Shown here one piece after another: positions 10,601 to 22,954 of a stretch of 64,000 nt of DNA (position 1 is the first letter of the stretch; every line of letters begins with the position of its first letter). Below the pieces are notes generated by a model that had not been told where the DNA came from, made no database searches, and saw only the letters and a program-made list of their open reading frames with translations. Location: contig VCJN01002458.1 in the NCBI GenBank assembly GCA_006384855.1, positions 62,001 through 126,000 on the forward strand, read 5' to 3'. The position numbers and the translations under genes were made by a program. The stretch comes from Tetraselmis striata. Its lineage: Eukaryota; Chlorophyta; Chlorodendrophyceae; Chlorodendrales; Chlorodendraceae.

Positions 10601-13325
10601 CATCAGGTCAGCGAGCGCACCATGCTACCCCCCTCCCAGCCCCCCTCCCATCCTCTCCTCGCGCTATACGCAACCGGCTAGCTGGCCTTGCGGTCGGCCG
10701 ACATCAGAGCGGGCCGCCTGACCTGCGCCACCCCCGCCGCCCCGCTGCAGGATGCCCGGCGCGCCTCTGGTCAGCTGGTCCCTCTCAGGGGTGCCGGAGC
10801 CCGTGCGCCTCCTGCGCCTGCACATCCCGCAGCCGGACGACCCCGCCCCGTTTGCGGACACCCCCGCTGGCGGCAGCGCCCATCAGCCCGAGCGGCAGCC
10901 AGGTACGGTTGGGCCCGCCCCGACCACCCGCCCCCGCCCCCATTGCCACCCCTCACGAGGCGCCTGCGTCAACACCATGCGTCAACGCCGCACCCATCAC
11001 TTCATGAGTAGTGGAAAGCTATAGTCCGGCCGATGTACCGTGACGCATAATCTGAAACTTGCCCGAACGCGCCGGGACCTTGGGGTACTGGTGCGTGAAG
11101 TGCATTGCATAGATGCTGGAGTGGCAGGCTTACACTGCATGCCATATGGAATAGCGCTACTACCACCAATACACCCGTCATCCGAGGGGATCCGGCATCC
11201 GACTCTTGCCTCTAGCAGTCAGCCGGTCAGAGTTGCTCACGTTCTGTCAAGATTGCACGTCGGACTAAACTTTTACTGCCCACGTGGCACTTGGCGCAGC
11301 TTCAAAAAGACAAAATAGTATCCGTCAATATGCATGATGTTTTTATATTCAGCCCCAATTCCACTGTTTATCAACTGTATCTGCCTACGCATGTGTCGGC
11401 CACCGAAGTGAATTTGATGCATATCTGAGGCAAAAGTGCTGTCACAAAATATTCACATGTATATGCATGACATGTGCGGCGTGGCATATCACATGAGCTC
11501 ATAAGTGCGCAGTTCCTGAGGCTCTGAGCCACTGGGAAGATCACCCTCATTTTGATTGCCCTAGGTCTACTCATACTTGTATATCGTGGAATCATCATAT
11601 CATATCATATTATCCAGCGAAGCGTCGATTTTTCGGCGGTGAGCTTTATTGCCGCACGGGTACCCGTATAGTGCAGCGGATCGGGCCTATAGGTGCATGA
11701 CAAAAGCGCTTATCTACTGGAATGTGCTACTAAGTACTATAATCCACCCACCCGCCCACCCATCCGCCCACCCACCCACGGTCCTTAATTACACAGCCGT
11801 CCGATTACGATCTCACGGTTGGGAGGCTATGAGTACCGGTGCTCGCTACTCGCTGCTGGTACTGCTGGTACTGGTGTGAATTACAAAAAGGGCATTTCCC
11901 CAGAACTGCTGGTATTGGTACTGGTTTTTTTCCCGCCCCCGGGACAGGACTGGCACCAGTGAAACCCTTGCAGCGTCTCTACGACGGCCGTTTAGGCAGC
12001 AATCCAGTTACGGAAAGCCCTGGGTAGGCGACGCTCCGTTATAGTCATCAAGCAAATTGCCGAAGCATTCTGCAAGACTAATTGGAGGCCAGTGACGGAA
12101 TTTCCAACACTGTTGGATCATCGTCTAAAACACTGCCATCAAAATACCCGGCACTGACCACGAAAGGTCCGCCCTACCCGTTTGGGCGTCGGCCCATGCG
12201 AGTAATGCGAGTTGGGGCAAGCCCCAACCCACGGATCAAAGCGTTTCGGGAGTGCGATACATGTGCAACAAAAAAGGCAATGTGAGGGATGGAGGGCCCG
12301 ACGCCATAGCTGGAAAATTTCCCATTCCCAGTAAAATCCAGGACTGGTACTGGTACTCGCTACTCGCTGCTGGTAATGGAAAAAAAACTCTGGTACTTCA
12401 AAGCGCTGGCAATGCAAACGCTCGCTGCTGGTACTTCAAAGCGTTGGCAGTGCAATTCATGGAACTGTAGGCCAGTGATATAGAACCCGTTCTTTTAAAA
12501 TTTTCTGAAAAATCGACGCATCGCTGATTCAACTGTCAAGTTACTTCATATCATATCATATATCCTTGAATCATCACGAATCCAGGCCGTCCGGACGAGT
12601 TAATGGGGCAGCTTTGTACTAGTCGTAAAAGCAGTGCCGCTAGCTACCGATGCCAGCTACCAGGAAACGCATGACACCCATGACACAACGCATAGCTCGC
12701 ACAACGCTGCAGTAGGGCGTTGGCCGCTGTTGAATTGAATTGAATTACAATGTGCTGACATGCTGCTTCCACCGCCCCCGTTGAGTTGTTCTACGGACGC
12801 GCCATTGCCTATCACTAACAGGTTCACAGATCAGGCCAGGCCATCCTGAATTGCTCCCTCCTCCGTCCATCACGTGGTTCCGTAGCTGTGGTTCCGTATC
12901 GGTTGACGAGTTGGCCTGTGCGCAGGTCCTGCCTCGCGAGGCCCCTATCCATCGCGCCCTCCGGCTGTGTGTCGCCCTACCGGGTAACCACGCTTTGGGT
13001 TGGCGGTATATTATCATTCTCGCATCCCCACCCTCCTCGCGAAAACAGAAAAACCCTTATTTATCTTGAAATATATCGGAATTCACCACGAATATCACAC
13101 GGATCTTCCGACTCGGTGCAAAATGAATCATTTTTGCATTTTGCAAAATGATTCATTGTGTTTTTCGACCCGCGAATCCAATTACATGTTGCGGTATGCA
13201 TCGACCCTCCGTAGTACCGTTCAATTGGTTTGGGGGGCCCAAAACGACGAGTCGTTGTTTTGCAACATGGCGACTCTCAGTATCCGTGTAGCCTTTCGCT
13301 GGGATTGATTCCCGGATAGAAACAA

Positions 13326-13397
<72 letters not shown>

Positions 13398-16300
13398 GTG
13401 AGGTGGAGGGCCCCGGTGGGGGAGGGGGGGGGGACAACAACCACAATAAGTGTGGTCATTTGTGTATTAATTCTGTCGTTTTCATCCCCCGAGTGCAGCT
13501 CGCCCTGGTTCATGCTTGTCCGTGCCGCCTCCGCTCAGAGACGTCCACCGCTGCTGGCTGCGGGGTGATGACCGGCGCCGCGCCCTGTAGGTCCATGTCG
13601 CTCTGCAGGGGCGGACGGCGAGGTCCCGGCGGTTCACAGCCAGGCGTCGGACCCGCTGGCGACACAGGAGAGCCAGGCGCCCGGCGTGGCGCCCAGCGGC
13701 GGAGGCGGGGAGGCTGCGGCGGAGGGGCCGCCCGCCTTCCTGCTGGCCGCCACGATGGGCCGCGGGGAGGTGACGGCGTACCCGTTCGACGTGGCGCCGG
13801 CCTCGTCGCGCCTCACGGTGCGCCGCCACAGCGCCCCAGCCCCGCGCGCACCCCCAGCTGCGCTCACCGCGACGGACACAGCCGTAAACACACACTGTAA
13901 GTCCTTAAAGTTGAGCGGCGAAGACCTCAGACTAGCCAGAATAGCTAGCAATCGCGAAAGCTTACACGAGTTCTCGAGGAACTGGATTCGAGTGCTCGGA
14001 ACGGAGCGCCTCGTAGCTGTCTGGAGCTTCCCGATACACCTCGTCCTATGCTTTGCTCGCCTTTGAAATTAGTTTGCGCACCGCGCCGCAATTGTTTTAG
14101 ACAGTCTTCGCTCCGAACAGAATGGTGTAAAACATTTCGTCGTTTCGTTGTTTCTGGCACATGGTGTACGCCAGTGGTGGTTACTTACTTACTGCAAGTC
14201 GTCGTTGGCCGGCTGGCATGCAGGTCACCTCTCCCGACCCAGCGCCAGTGGAGCAGCCTGGCGGCCGAGGCCGCTCGTATGGCGCTATCTCCGTCTCACC
14301 CGCGGACGACCGCCCAGGCGTCGAAGTTCCGACGGAGGCTTCTCGCCGACATTACAGCTGGAGCCCTGCCGTCGGTTGCGAGCCACGAAGGCTGGGGCTG
14401 CCCTATCGGGTCGCTCGCAGCCTGAGGCGTCTGCACACCGCGAGGCTGGAGGCAGCCACGGCGATGCCGGCTTCGTTCCGCCAAAGGACACCCCGCGCGC
14501 AGGTGCCGGCAGGCAGCGGGTTCGACGAAGCGGCTCAGCGCCTGGCTCGCGCCGCCGAGCACGTGGAGGCGTTGGCTGGGGCGCCCGACCTGCAGGGGCT
14601 GGCGCTTGTGCTGAGCCCGCGCTGCCGCACACACGCCGTCCTGGTGAGGCGACCCGACCGGCCGACTTGATACACCTACCAATCGCGATGAGTATTATCT
14701 GGCCTTCTCCTTTCGGCGCACATCATTTCTACACATCCCTGCGAGGTCGACTTTGTCGATATCGAGAGTGGGAAGTGTCAATAACTCTGTCTCCGAAGTT
14801 ATCGCAGCGAAGAGAATGCTGCCAGGATTAGCTAGTAATCACTATAAAAGTAGGATTTAATGGGTTTAATAGCTTTAATTAAGGCAGGTCTAACAGGGCT
14901 GATGCTTATCAGCGATCACTACTTGTGACGAGTTGCAGCCCTCGACATCGCACAGCTCCGCTCCCAGCTCTCGTAACGCGGAAGCTCACTCGACGTCACG
15001 AATGTCGTAACGCGCTCATTGAGCATGCTGGACTAAAAGGCGAGGCTGTGTTTTACAGGCGAGGCTGAATTACCGTGGGGACCTGTACCTGCACAACTAC
15101 GCTCTCGGCGGCGCTCGCTCGGCCCGGTCGGCTGGCAGCACCCCGGCCCCCGACACAGCCGCCCGCGAGGCCACTGACAGCGCGGAGGGGGGGATGCCAG
15201 CGTTGCGCACGGTGGCCTTCCCGCTGCACCGCGACATCGTGCTCGCGGCCCTCCGCGGATGGCGACCGGCGGAGTCGGAGGACGACTCCGACGACTCCCA
15301 CGAGGACGATGAGGACGGCGGTCGGGTGCCGAGGCTGCCGGCGATAGACAACGTGTCGTCATCGTGCAGTGCGTTCCTGCAGGAGCTGCAGGTGGCGCTC
15401 ACGGCGAGGGAGGTGAGGTCAGCCCTCCACTTGTTTCGCATTCGTCTGCCGCCGCTGTACTCCAGGTATCATACAATCTCGACGAATAATCTCGTCGACT
15501 CCCGGAATACTGTCGATGCTATATAATCGCAAGGCGGTGGAAAACTCTCCACCAGGTTGTGACCCTGCTGCCACGTGCGTGGCAGGGATCCGCGACCGTA
15601 TTCATGTCGGAGCGTGAGATTTGGCGTGTGATTCACGTCGAGCTACAGGGGCCTTTGACGTCGTGCGCCCGTCTCGAGTGCTTGTTTTGATCTGCACTGC
15701 TCCCGACGCCGGCTACTCGTGCAGGCTGTGCTGGAGCTGTACAACAAAGAGCACGCTCGGATTTCGACAGCGCAGCCTAGCGGTGCCGCCGACCCCCGCC
15801 CCGAGTTTGTGCAGCTGCAGCGTGGCGCGCTGGGCGCGGGCGCCAGCGGCCCGAACGACAACCAGCCCGCGACTGATATGAAAGCCAGGGGGTGAGCGCC
15901 GCGACGTCGATCGTCGTGCATTTCTTTGTTTGTGTGCACGTCCGATCTGTGCTGCTGGACATGCACTGGTCTTCTATATACAACTGATGACATCACACGA
16001 ACCCTCTCTATTGTCAGCACGCATGAATGGTATGATCGTCATTCATGGCCAATGAAGAATAACGGCTGTCGTCTTAGAAGTACGGGTATTCCCTCGAAAT
16101 TGTCCTGGATGAGAAAATATATTATGATTATTAATATTGATATTGATTATATTCTATATGGCCATTGCTCGTAGCAATAACTAATGACAAAAGAGACATC
16201 AAAAGTAGGATTGCAACCATACTCAATACCTGAACTGTGCTATTTATTGGTGGCTTGTAGACTTCTTATTCATATATATCTGCTGTACTATAATGAAGTA

Positions 16301-19300
16301 GGAAAGTGACTAGGCACGTACGTTACGTGTACGTACCGCCCTCCATCGCCATCTAGTGCTGACTGCATGGCGCACCGCACCCCCGCTCCTGCGGTGCGAT
16401 TGGCCCCGGACACCCGCAGGCACCTCATTCCCACGCACGCCTCAGCCAGCCTCGCCTCGCTGCGCGACCGGCATGGCGGCGTGAGCTGGCAAAGCCGGGA
16501 GCTGCGGCCGGACCCGGACGAGCCTCGCAGCCCGCACGCGCCTCTGCATTGGCGGCGAGCGTGGCGCTCCATCCAGAAGGGGGTGAGCGGGGATCTGGCG
16601 GCGGGCCATCGACTCGGCTCCCACTCCGTCAACATCCCGCTGGTGAGTGACGCGCACCACCTCTGTCACGGCCACCGCGACCACCACCACCGCTACTGCC
16701 ACCATCATTGTCATCAACATTAACAGCAGCATTTCGCGCGCGCTCTGACTTTCTGACGATGTCGTTGCAACTCTGCCTGATGCATCCATGCTTTTGGTGC
16801 AAGTCGTGGACGAATCATCGGGGATGGTGTTGGTGTAGTAGTAGATGTCGTCCGGGCGGTAGCCGTCGTGCTTCACGCAGCATGCGCATGCTCCGTCCAG
16901 CTGGCATATTGCCGTGGATGTCGATGGTGCACCTGCCCGCTCTGGAATCGCGCGTAAAGTTGGCCATGCTCACCCAGTGGTAGTTGGGTCGCCGAGGGGC
17001 CGTTGAAAGATGGATACAACCGTCACCAGCCTGGTGTTTGGAAAATACACAGTGACGCGCTCAGATGCAGTGATGTGCTGAGCCGGCAATCGTTACCGCG
17101 TTGTGACGCCGTTGCCGTAGAAGCACACCCTTGCCACCCCTCAAAGTTCCAGGTCCCGAGATGGCCGCCCACAGAGGCGCTGAAATTGGGAGGGGGTAGT
17201 GCCGTTGCACCCTCCAGAAGCACGCGATCGGCGGCGTGGCTGGCAATGCGCAATGCTGACTCGCACGCACATGCGCACGCTGCGCGACAGGCCGCGTCCG
17301 CGTTAGGTGCTGTCCTGATCTAATTGTTCTCATACGATGCTATACCGCTAGTTGGCTGCGGCTACAGTGTTTGTCATGCGCCCCATACTAGCAGCAGTAC
17401 AGCAAGTACTTCGTCTTCTGTAGGTAGTCCTCCTTAGGGGTCCCTGTAAGAGGTCCCGCTGAGGGGTCCCACACAGGTACAGCACTCCAGGGTCCTGCCT
17501 TGGGAGGCTTTGATGGGACCCCGCCTTTGGAGGCTGTGGGACTCCGCGCGCATGAGGAGGGCGTGGGGGCCCGGCCTGTACACCTTGCCAGTAAAGATAC
17601 ACTTTTCCACAGAATCCAGCTGTCAAAAGAAGCAGACATACACCTCGCCACAAAGTCCAGCCGCTCCAAGGGAAGCAACTGTACACTTTGCCAATAATTT
17701 CTACATTTTACCACGAACTTCAGCAAGGGCTTGGCTGTAGGTCTCCTCGTGCCCTGCCTAGGGCTGTGACTAGGGTTTAAGCCATATAATATCAAGTGCC
17801 CTATATGGGGTTGAAATCAGGGTATGAAACCCTAGATGAACCTGTAGGTAATGGACTGTCTCGGTCGCCTTGCGCCCGCGGATATGGCAGACGCTACTGC
17901 AGTAGCTTCGCGAAGTGGCAAAGTAGCAACTCGATCGTCTGGTATTTAAGCCGGAAAACAGCCAAACGTCACCGCGCCGGTGGAACACGTTTGCTTTCCC
18001 TGAGGTTCATCGTACTTATGTCTTAGCAGTGACGGGACTGGTCGGTGTCGCTGTTGTGCAGCTCGGCATTCGAAGGCCCGCCGGCGGTGGTGGCGGACGA
18101 GGCGGCTCCGGCTCGTCCTCCGTGGCGTTTCACATGCCGCCGGCGCCGCTGGACACCGCTCTCGTGTACCCCGCGAGCACCGGTGATCAGCTTCCTGCGC
18201 CGGCGGGCGGGGCTGCGCACACGGCGGCGCCCCTGCGCAAGGCGATCGCGCTGTCGATGGCGGACCCGACGCTGCCGGCGCGCACGCGACCGCACCACTA
18301 CCATCGGGACCTCGTCTTCGCGCCATCCGAGGTGAGCTCGCAGCACAAGCGCCCCCGCCTTGGGTGGGCATCGAGGGCTGCAGACCCCCCTGTACCACTG
18401 GGTTGTAATCGTGCCTCCACCCCCCTCCCCCCCCAAGAAAAAAATGATATCATTTGCAGCATCATGTCGGGCATTCCAGGCGGTTTCTCGGGTGAATTCT
18501 GATACATATGGACTTTCAGATGTTGCAAGTCTAAGCTAACAATGTAGTTCAAGTCTTTGTAGTATTACGTCAGATATAACACGGGTTTTCAGACCTTACA
18601 AAGGGGTCGAAACAGTAATGTAGAGCGAGCACAATGCGCTCAGCACGGCTGTGCGCGGGACCGCTTTGGATCGGTTGCGTCATCACATATCGGAGTCAGC
18701 ACGCTCCGAGTTCGCTCTATTCCATGTTTCACCCCTTTGTGGAGAGGTAGGAACTGACTAAACAGTATACTACGATGGAAGTTCGTGAATTAGAAATAAA
18801 ATTAAACACAAATGAAAATAGAAATGCGTGGATAGGTTGAATTATTTTGAAAGAAAACTGACAGATACATCTGGAATGTATTGCGGATCGATTCTGGGAA
18901 GCGCTAAGTACATTGTTGGAGTTGGCACTGTCTACTGATTATGGACGTACGATTAACGTACAATATCTACGGTAGGTCATCCTTAGCATGATCCATAGCT
19001 GATATTAAAGCGAATTAGGGACTACCGATTTTCATATACTGGCTAATTAATACCCGGAATTCCTTACTTTTACGCGTTTCCGATACTACCCAGTAGGGAC
19101 ACATGTGTGTATCACAGCTATGGCTTCCGGCCATCCTCTTTTCGATACGTGTTGTACTGGTGACACGGACAACATGGACTGCGCTAGAAGGGTGGCAAAA
19201 CACCGACGGCTCGTCGTCACCGCCTGGAAAAACGGATGGCCTACTTTCAGACTAATCCAAACCATCAACACATTTCTATTGTATTCTGTTTCTCATTGCC

Positions 19301-19713
19301 AAACTTCCATCCTAGAAGACTGTTTAGCAGGGGCGGCCTCCAGGGTAGCCTCCGCGGGCGAGGCATGGAGTGTCTGCAGGTCTCACTGCAGGGTGTGTCG
19401 CTAATCTTCGGGTCGGTCGTGGCTTCCGCAGGAGGCGCAGGCGCGCTTTGCGGCCCTGGAGCAGCGGTGGGGCGAGACGGGTGGCTGCAGCGGCAGCGGC
19501 ACCGGGCCGGCGACAGAGCGGGCGGGCGGTAGCGCGCCGCGCAAGCGCGAGAGGGCGGCCGCCTCGCCGCCCCGGGCGCCGCCGCCAGGGGGCAAGTCGC
19601 CGGCCAGCGCGGCGCGGGTGGGGGTGAAGCGGAAGGCGAAGGCAGGCGCCGTGGGTGCGGCCGACGTTCCACTCGCAGGGCTTCTGACGCGGGGAGCCAT
19701 CGCGCAGCGATAG
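6366..19713 (+). CDS. WD-repeat protein resembling TAF1C/RRN6, RNA polymerase I initiation factor subunit
   Basis: Exons agreeing in phase are about 6366-6524, 6709-6923, 7374-7520, 8869-9062, 9438-9536, 9659-9868, 10533-10606, 10751-10902, 13609-13896, 14224-14643, 15059-15412, 15725-15891, 16357-16642, 18062-18331 and 19432-19713. The 5' start and the 9536/9659 and 13896/14224 joins are uncertain. Beta-propeller blades are visible: HVCWSPHCPGELAV near 9000, VFAVEWGPHPRQLL near 9700, and MLLLDIR joined across the 10606/10751 junction to a Pro-Gly-x-Pro-Leu-x-Ser-Trp block. That last pattern is typical of TAF1C-like proteins of SL1/core factor, which recruit Pol I to rDNA promoters in the nucleolus. 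The tail is basic with a KRKAKA nuclear signal. The WD character is firm; the TAF1C assignment is an inference from these blades. Confidence 0.55.
7555..8285 (+). repeat. Intronic tandem duplication, unit about 370 bp
   Basis: Inside the third intron of the WD-repeat gene, 7555-7930 is repeated at about 7935-8280. Both copies contain a CCCACCCACCACC block, TTGCTGTCTAT, a GAATGAGA block, a GA-rich microsatellite (pure GA at 7655-7690 in the first copy, decayed in the second), CATGTAGGCAGCTGTGGGG, GAGAATACACGCGA and CTTGTGGGTGAGTGCTCAC. The copies differ by substitutions and small indels, so the duplication is not recent. It does not contain an exon of the gene. Confidence 0.8.
11614..12526. 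mobile_element. Non-autonomous element with 20-bp terminal inverted repeats
   Basis: Left end CAGCGAAGCGTCGATTTTTC at about 11615-11634 is matched by right end GAAAAATCGACGCATCGCTG at about 12507-12526, one mismatch apart. Both flanks carry ATATCATATCATAT-like sequence, possibly a duplicated target or part of the ends. The interior has no coding frame of note. It contains repeat family B (about 11870-12130) and several CTCGCTGCTGGTACT-like direct repeats near 11840-11880 and 12340-12445. It sits in the large intron (10903-13608) of the WD-repeat gene, so it is probably removed on splicing. This is a MITE-like DNA transposon derivative about 0.9 kb long. Confidence 0.6.
11870..12130 (+). repeat. 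Dispersed repeat family B, reference copy
   Basis: About 260 bp starting near GACAGGACTGGCA, through AGCGTCTCTACGACGGCCG and CTAATTGGAGGCCAGTGACG. Related copies lie at about 43795-44015 (opposite strand), 46735-46920 (same strand), and as shorter pieces at 36715-36785 and 52320-52420 (same strand). Most copies are preceded by a CCGCCC(T/C)CGGGACAGGACTGGCA-like start. This copy is inside the inverted-repeat element at 11614-12526, so the others may be pieces of the same transposon family. Confidence 0.7.
13327..13394 (+). repeat. CT microsatellite
   Basis: About 33 CT dinucleotides, nearly perfect, in the large intron of the WD-repeat gene and about 215 bases upstream of the exon starting at 13609. 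The strand with C and T is the transcribed sense strand, as for most intronic homopolymers in this window. Confidence 0.95.
18596..18743. mobile_element. MITE-like element with about 45-bp inverted repeats
   Basis: The left arm begins ACAAAGGGGTCGAAACA at about 18597 and continues through GTAGAGCGAGCACAATGCGC. The right arm ends TGTTTCACCCCTTTGT at about 18739 and is preceded by CACGCTCCGAGTTCGCTCTA. The arms pair imperfectly over about 45 bases around a core of about 55 bases. It lies in the last intron (18332-19431) of the WD-repeat gene. No coding capacity; the copy is aged. Confidence 0.6.
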
Positions 19714-20722
19714 ATGGCAGCGATGGCCGATACAGTCCGCAGGGTCGATGCCGTCGTGACGGAGCAGCAGATGTGAATGATAGCACTTCATTCACCTTTG
19801 GCATCAGGCCTGATTATGAGGTGAGCGATGATAGCGCGGATGCCGTCACCAGCCTGGCAAAGCGTCCGCCACCCCTTGAGAGACTATCAGAGGATACGTC
19901 TCCATCCAGGACATCGACTCTCCTGAATAAGCCGACGCACAACTGAGGTACATCACGAGTACAATAGACAAGGATGGATCGCCCTGACATCAGATCCGCC
20001 AGGGACGGGGTGACAACATCGCACCACGCCGAGGGGGGGTGTGGTGGGGGGGGCGGGGCGGGGGGCTCGCGTGTTTGCCAAACAGCAATTCGACGTACTG
20101 GGGCGAGTCGGCATGAGAAGGCGCTGCCTTACCCCATGGTTGTCGATTCAGTTGCCCGCAGCTGCCTGGAGCCACCCCGACTCCACGCCGTTCACTTCGT
20201 CCCTGTATGGATCACCATCATGCCAGTCCCTGTTGCCGCTCGGCTCGCGCATGCGATATCCTCTATGCCTGGCACGGCACAACAGGCCCCCATGGCGCGG
20301 GCATGGCCTGGCCGGGTCGCCGGCATGATGCGCCCGCAGCAGCAATCGGAGCAGCCATTACGGCGTGACATCTCCGCTCAATAATTTAAACACGAGCCTG
20401 GGGACTATCACGGCCACATGACGGGCCATGGCATCTGATGCAGGCAGCTCGGGTGACCGGTCGCGTTGCCGTGACCGTGGGGCATTGGTCGTCGTTGCCG
20501 GGTGGCCTTTGATGGGGAGAACACGCATCGGGAACCCGACCCGGCTTAATACAGAATTGAGATGGGAGGGGAAGGGGCAGGGCATATGAGATGGTAGTGG
20601 CCGACTGTCGGCAGACATCCTGGTACCATATGCAGCCAATTGGTGGGCGTGAAGAGCAAGCCGGGGGGAGGTGGGGGGGGCATTGGCGCGCTGCATCAGG
20701 TCATCGATTTCCCGTGCTGGGC
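19714..20722. other. Convergent spacer between WD-repeat gene and DGAT2
   Basis: Both flanking genes end here, so the stretch holds their two 3' untranslated regions. A G-rich run with GGGGGGGCGGGGCGGGGGG occurs at about 20047-20066 and could form a G-quadruplex on the + strand. I see no further coding exon; GC-driven frames on both strands lack domains. Confidence 0.5.
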
Positions 20723-22727
20723 TCAGTCGATGACCAGCGGCTTGTCCGCCCAGCCGTACATGGCCTTGTGGTTGTCGTACAGCTGCTGCATCGCGTCCAC
20801 CAGCTGCTGGTGCACCTTGTCCACCGTGGCGTCAAAGTCGGGGTGGTCCTTGGGCAGGCCGGGCCCCGCGGGCACGGGGAGGCCGCAGGCCATCATGATG
20901 GGCGCGGGCCGCGGGATGGGCAGCCCGCAGCGGCCGTACATCAGGCCGACCGAGGCGCGCAGCCGGCGGGAGAGGTTCTTGAGCCAGGCGGGGCCAAAGC
21001 TGAGCACGGAGGTGTTGCCAAAGTGGTAGATGGGCACGATGTCGTGGCCGGTCTCCACCGCCATGCGCACGATGCCCTTGCGGCGGCGCAGGTAGATCTG
21101 CTCGCGGTCCTCGCGCATCATGAACATCTCCGCGATGCCGCCCACGATGACGGCGACCCAGCCGCGCTTGAGCAGCCGGTGGAAGTTAGCCTTGCTGGCG
21201 GGCTGCACGCCGATCCAGGTCATGAAGTGGTAGTAGCCCGGGATCCAGAACAGCACGCTTGCGCCCAGCCCGTAGATGTCGCTGCGGTACAGGCACTCCG
21301 ACACCGCGCCCGCCGCGATGAGCGGGCCCATCGGAAACGCCCCGTGCGGAAACTCCGCGAGGATGTAGTTCTTGTCCTGGTCCACCCCGGGTCCTGCGGT
21401 GCACCGGATGCCCACCCGATTGAGCCCCACAGGCAGGGCGGCAAGGTGGTTCAGCCAAAGGGGGCAGAGTGCAAACGCGGGCGCGTGTCGCTATGGGCGC
21501 CCATGTAGCGATAGGGCCTCCCTGGGGTGCGGTGTCCCTGGTGGGTGGGAGCCTCCCGCCGGCAGCGGCGGGCGTTTCTCTGAGTTGCCCCCCGCCCCGC
21601 CCCCTGTCTATCAGGCATACCATTGCAATACGCCACCGCAGATGGGGCTGAGGTCCATGTAAGGGAGTGCCTGAAGGGCGCTTCCCATCGATGACACGCG
21701 TACCAAGGTACAAACGATGAATACACCGCATGCGCCACAGAGTTGCCGGTAGACATCACCCTGCCAGAATGTGAGTGATGGACTGTTTGGGGCAGCTGGC
21801 CCCCCTCCCTCCCAAATGAAGCAGCGCTGCATGCCGCCGGATGAGCGGGCAGCCAGGCAGCCCGCGGGCCAGGGCATGCGGGACACTGTTGCCTCTATCG
21901 CCACCTGGCCATGCTGCACGATGGTGGCAGGAGTGCGCGGCGCCGAACCGGTGTGACACAACCACACATGCAAACACGCACGCCACCACGTATGCCATAG
22001 GTCGCAGCGGCTGGATCGATCGACCCGTCATGCCAATGATGCCACGTCGCACCTTCCATGTAGTAGCTGAAGTTGAAGTACTCGCGCCAGGTGCGCAGGA
22101 TGTACCCGTCGATGCAGCCGCGCCAGTGCAGCAAGGGGCGCAGCAGCAGCGTGGAGTACAGCACCGCCAGGGTGGCGGCCACGGGAGGCACCCAGACGAA
22201 AAGCCACAGCAGCAGCAGCGCCGGGATCCACCCCACGTACAACGTCAGCGTGGTGACCGACACCGCCCAGCTGAGCCATCCCTGCTGGTAGTCCGCGGTG
22301 CGCCCGTCGCTGTACACCCGCCTGCGCAGCGCCGGGAGGCCGTGGCAATAGGAAACACTCGCTCAGATCGCCCCCGGGGCCGTCTCAATACCGGGCCAAG
22401 GGCTGCTGGCCCGGGCGGGTGCCAAGAAGTCAAGGCGCGCCTTGCCGAGATTGTTATTGTTTCGGCCAGTTGCAAAGCACCGCCCGCCGGGAGAGCGCGC
22501 GCGCCTAGCCCCCCGACGGTCGAGTCGGAGAAGGGAAGGGGTGCGCACTGGTCGAAGACTGGCACTCGCTGGTGCGCAAACTCCTGGCACTTGTGGTTTT
22601 GCGAGTCCGCGCGCGTGAGTATCTTGGAGCTCTGCACGTGCTGAAAGGGCGTCGCCGCCGCCGCCCCGTTGGTCGGCACCTCTCCGCCGCCGCCGCCGCT
22701 GCGATCCGCTGTCGCGTCCTTCACCAT
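20723..22727 (-). CDS. Diacylglycerol O-acyltransferase type 2 (DGAT2 family)
   Basis: Three exons join in phase: 22727-22591, 22321-22053 and 21393-20723, giving 358 residues, a normal DGAT2 length. The enzyme transfers an acyl chain from acyl-CoA to diacylglycerol, the last step of triacylglycerol synthesis, at the ER and lipid droplets. An N-terminal hydrophobic hairpin (residues about 65-105, rich in Leu/Val/Trp) is followed by REYFNFSYY, then the active-site block EFPHG near residue 150 (the family HPHG/EPHG motif with Phe before Pro). RKGIVRMAVETGHDIVPIYHFGN is cut here as RKGIVRMAVET...VPIYHFGN and is the second family block; the terminal acid is Asn instead of the common Glu or Gln. 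The first exon and its start were chosen because the phase and total length fit; it is the least certain part. A wax or monoacylglycerol acyltransferase of the same family is possible. Confidence 0.88.
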
Positions 22728-22954
22728 GCTGGCTTTGCGTTGGAAAGCACAGCCCGCGAAGACGACTTGATTGGGCTGGTGATGAAGGTGCTGAGAGGCG
22801 AAGACCCCTGGGTTCCTGGGAAGGAGGCTGTGGGGCGGGCGAGTAGTATGGTGTGCGCTGTCAATGAGTTCGATCGCTTGCACAGGGCTGCAAGTGTGTC
22901 AATTGCCATGTGTGGCGATACCTGTACCCGTGGTCTTCGCAGCAGCAGATTACT

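Noticed and set aside
10170-13270. Possible dispersed repeat pair at 10180-10320 and 13065-13210
   Set aside because: Both share ATATATCG, TCGGTGC, TTTTTNGACCCGC and a similar order, but identity is too low to claim a family by eye.
20591-21508. 305-codon plus-strand frame over DGAT2
   Set aside because: It is the complement of the well supported DGAT2 exon; His/Val-rich composition results from GC bias.
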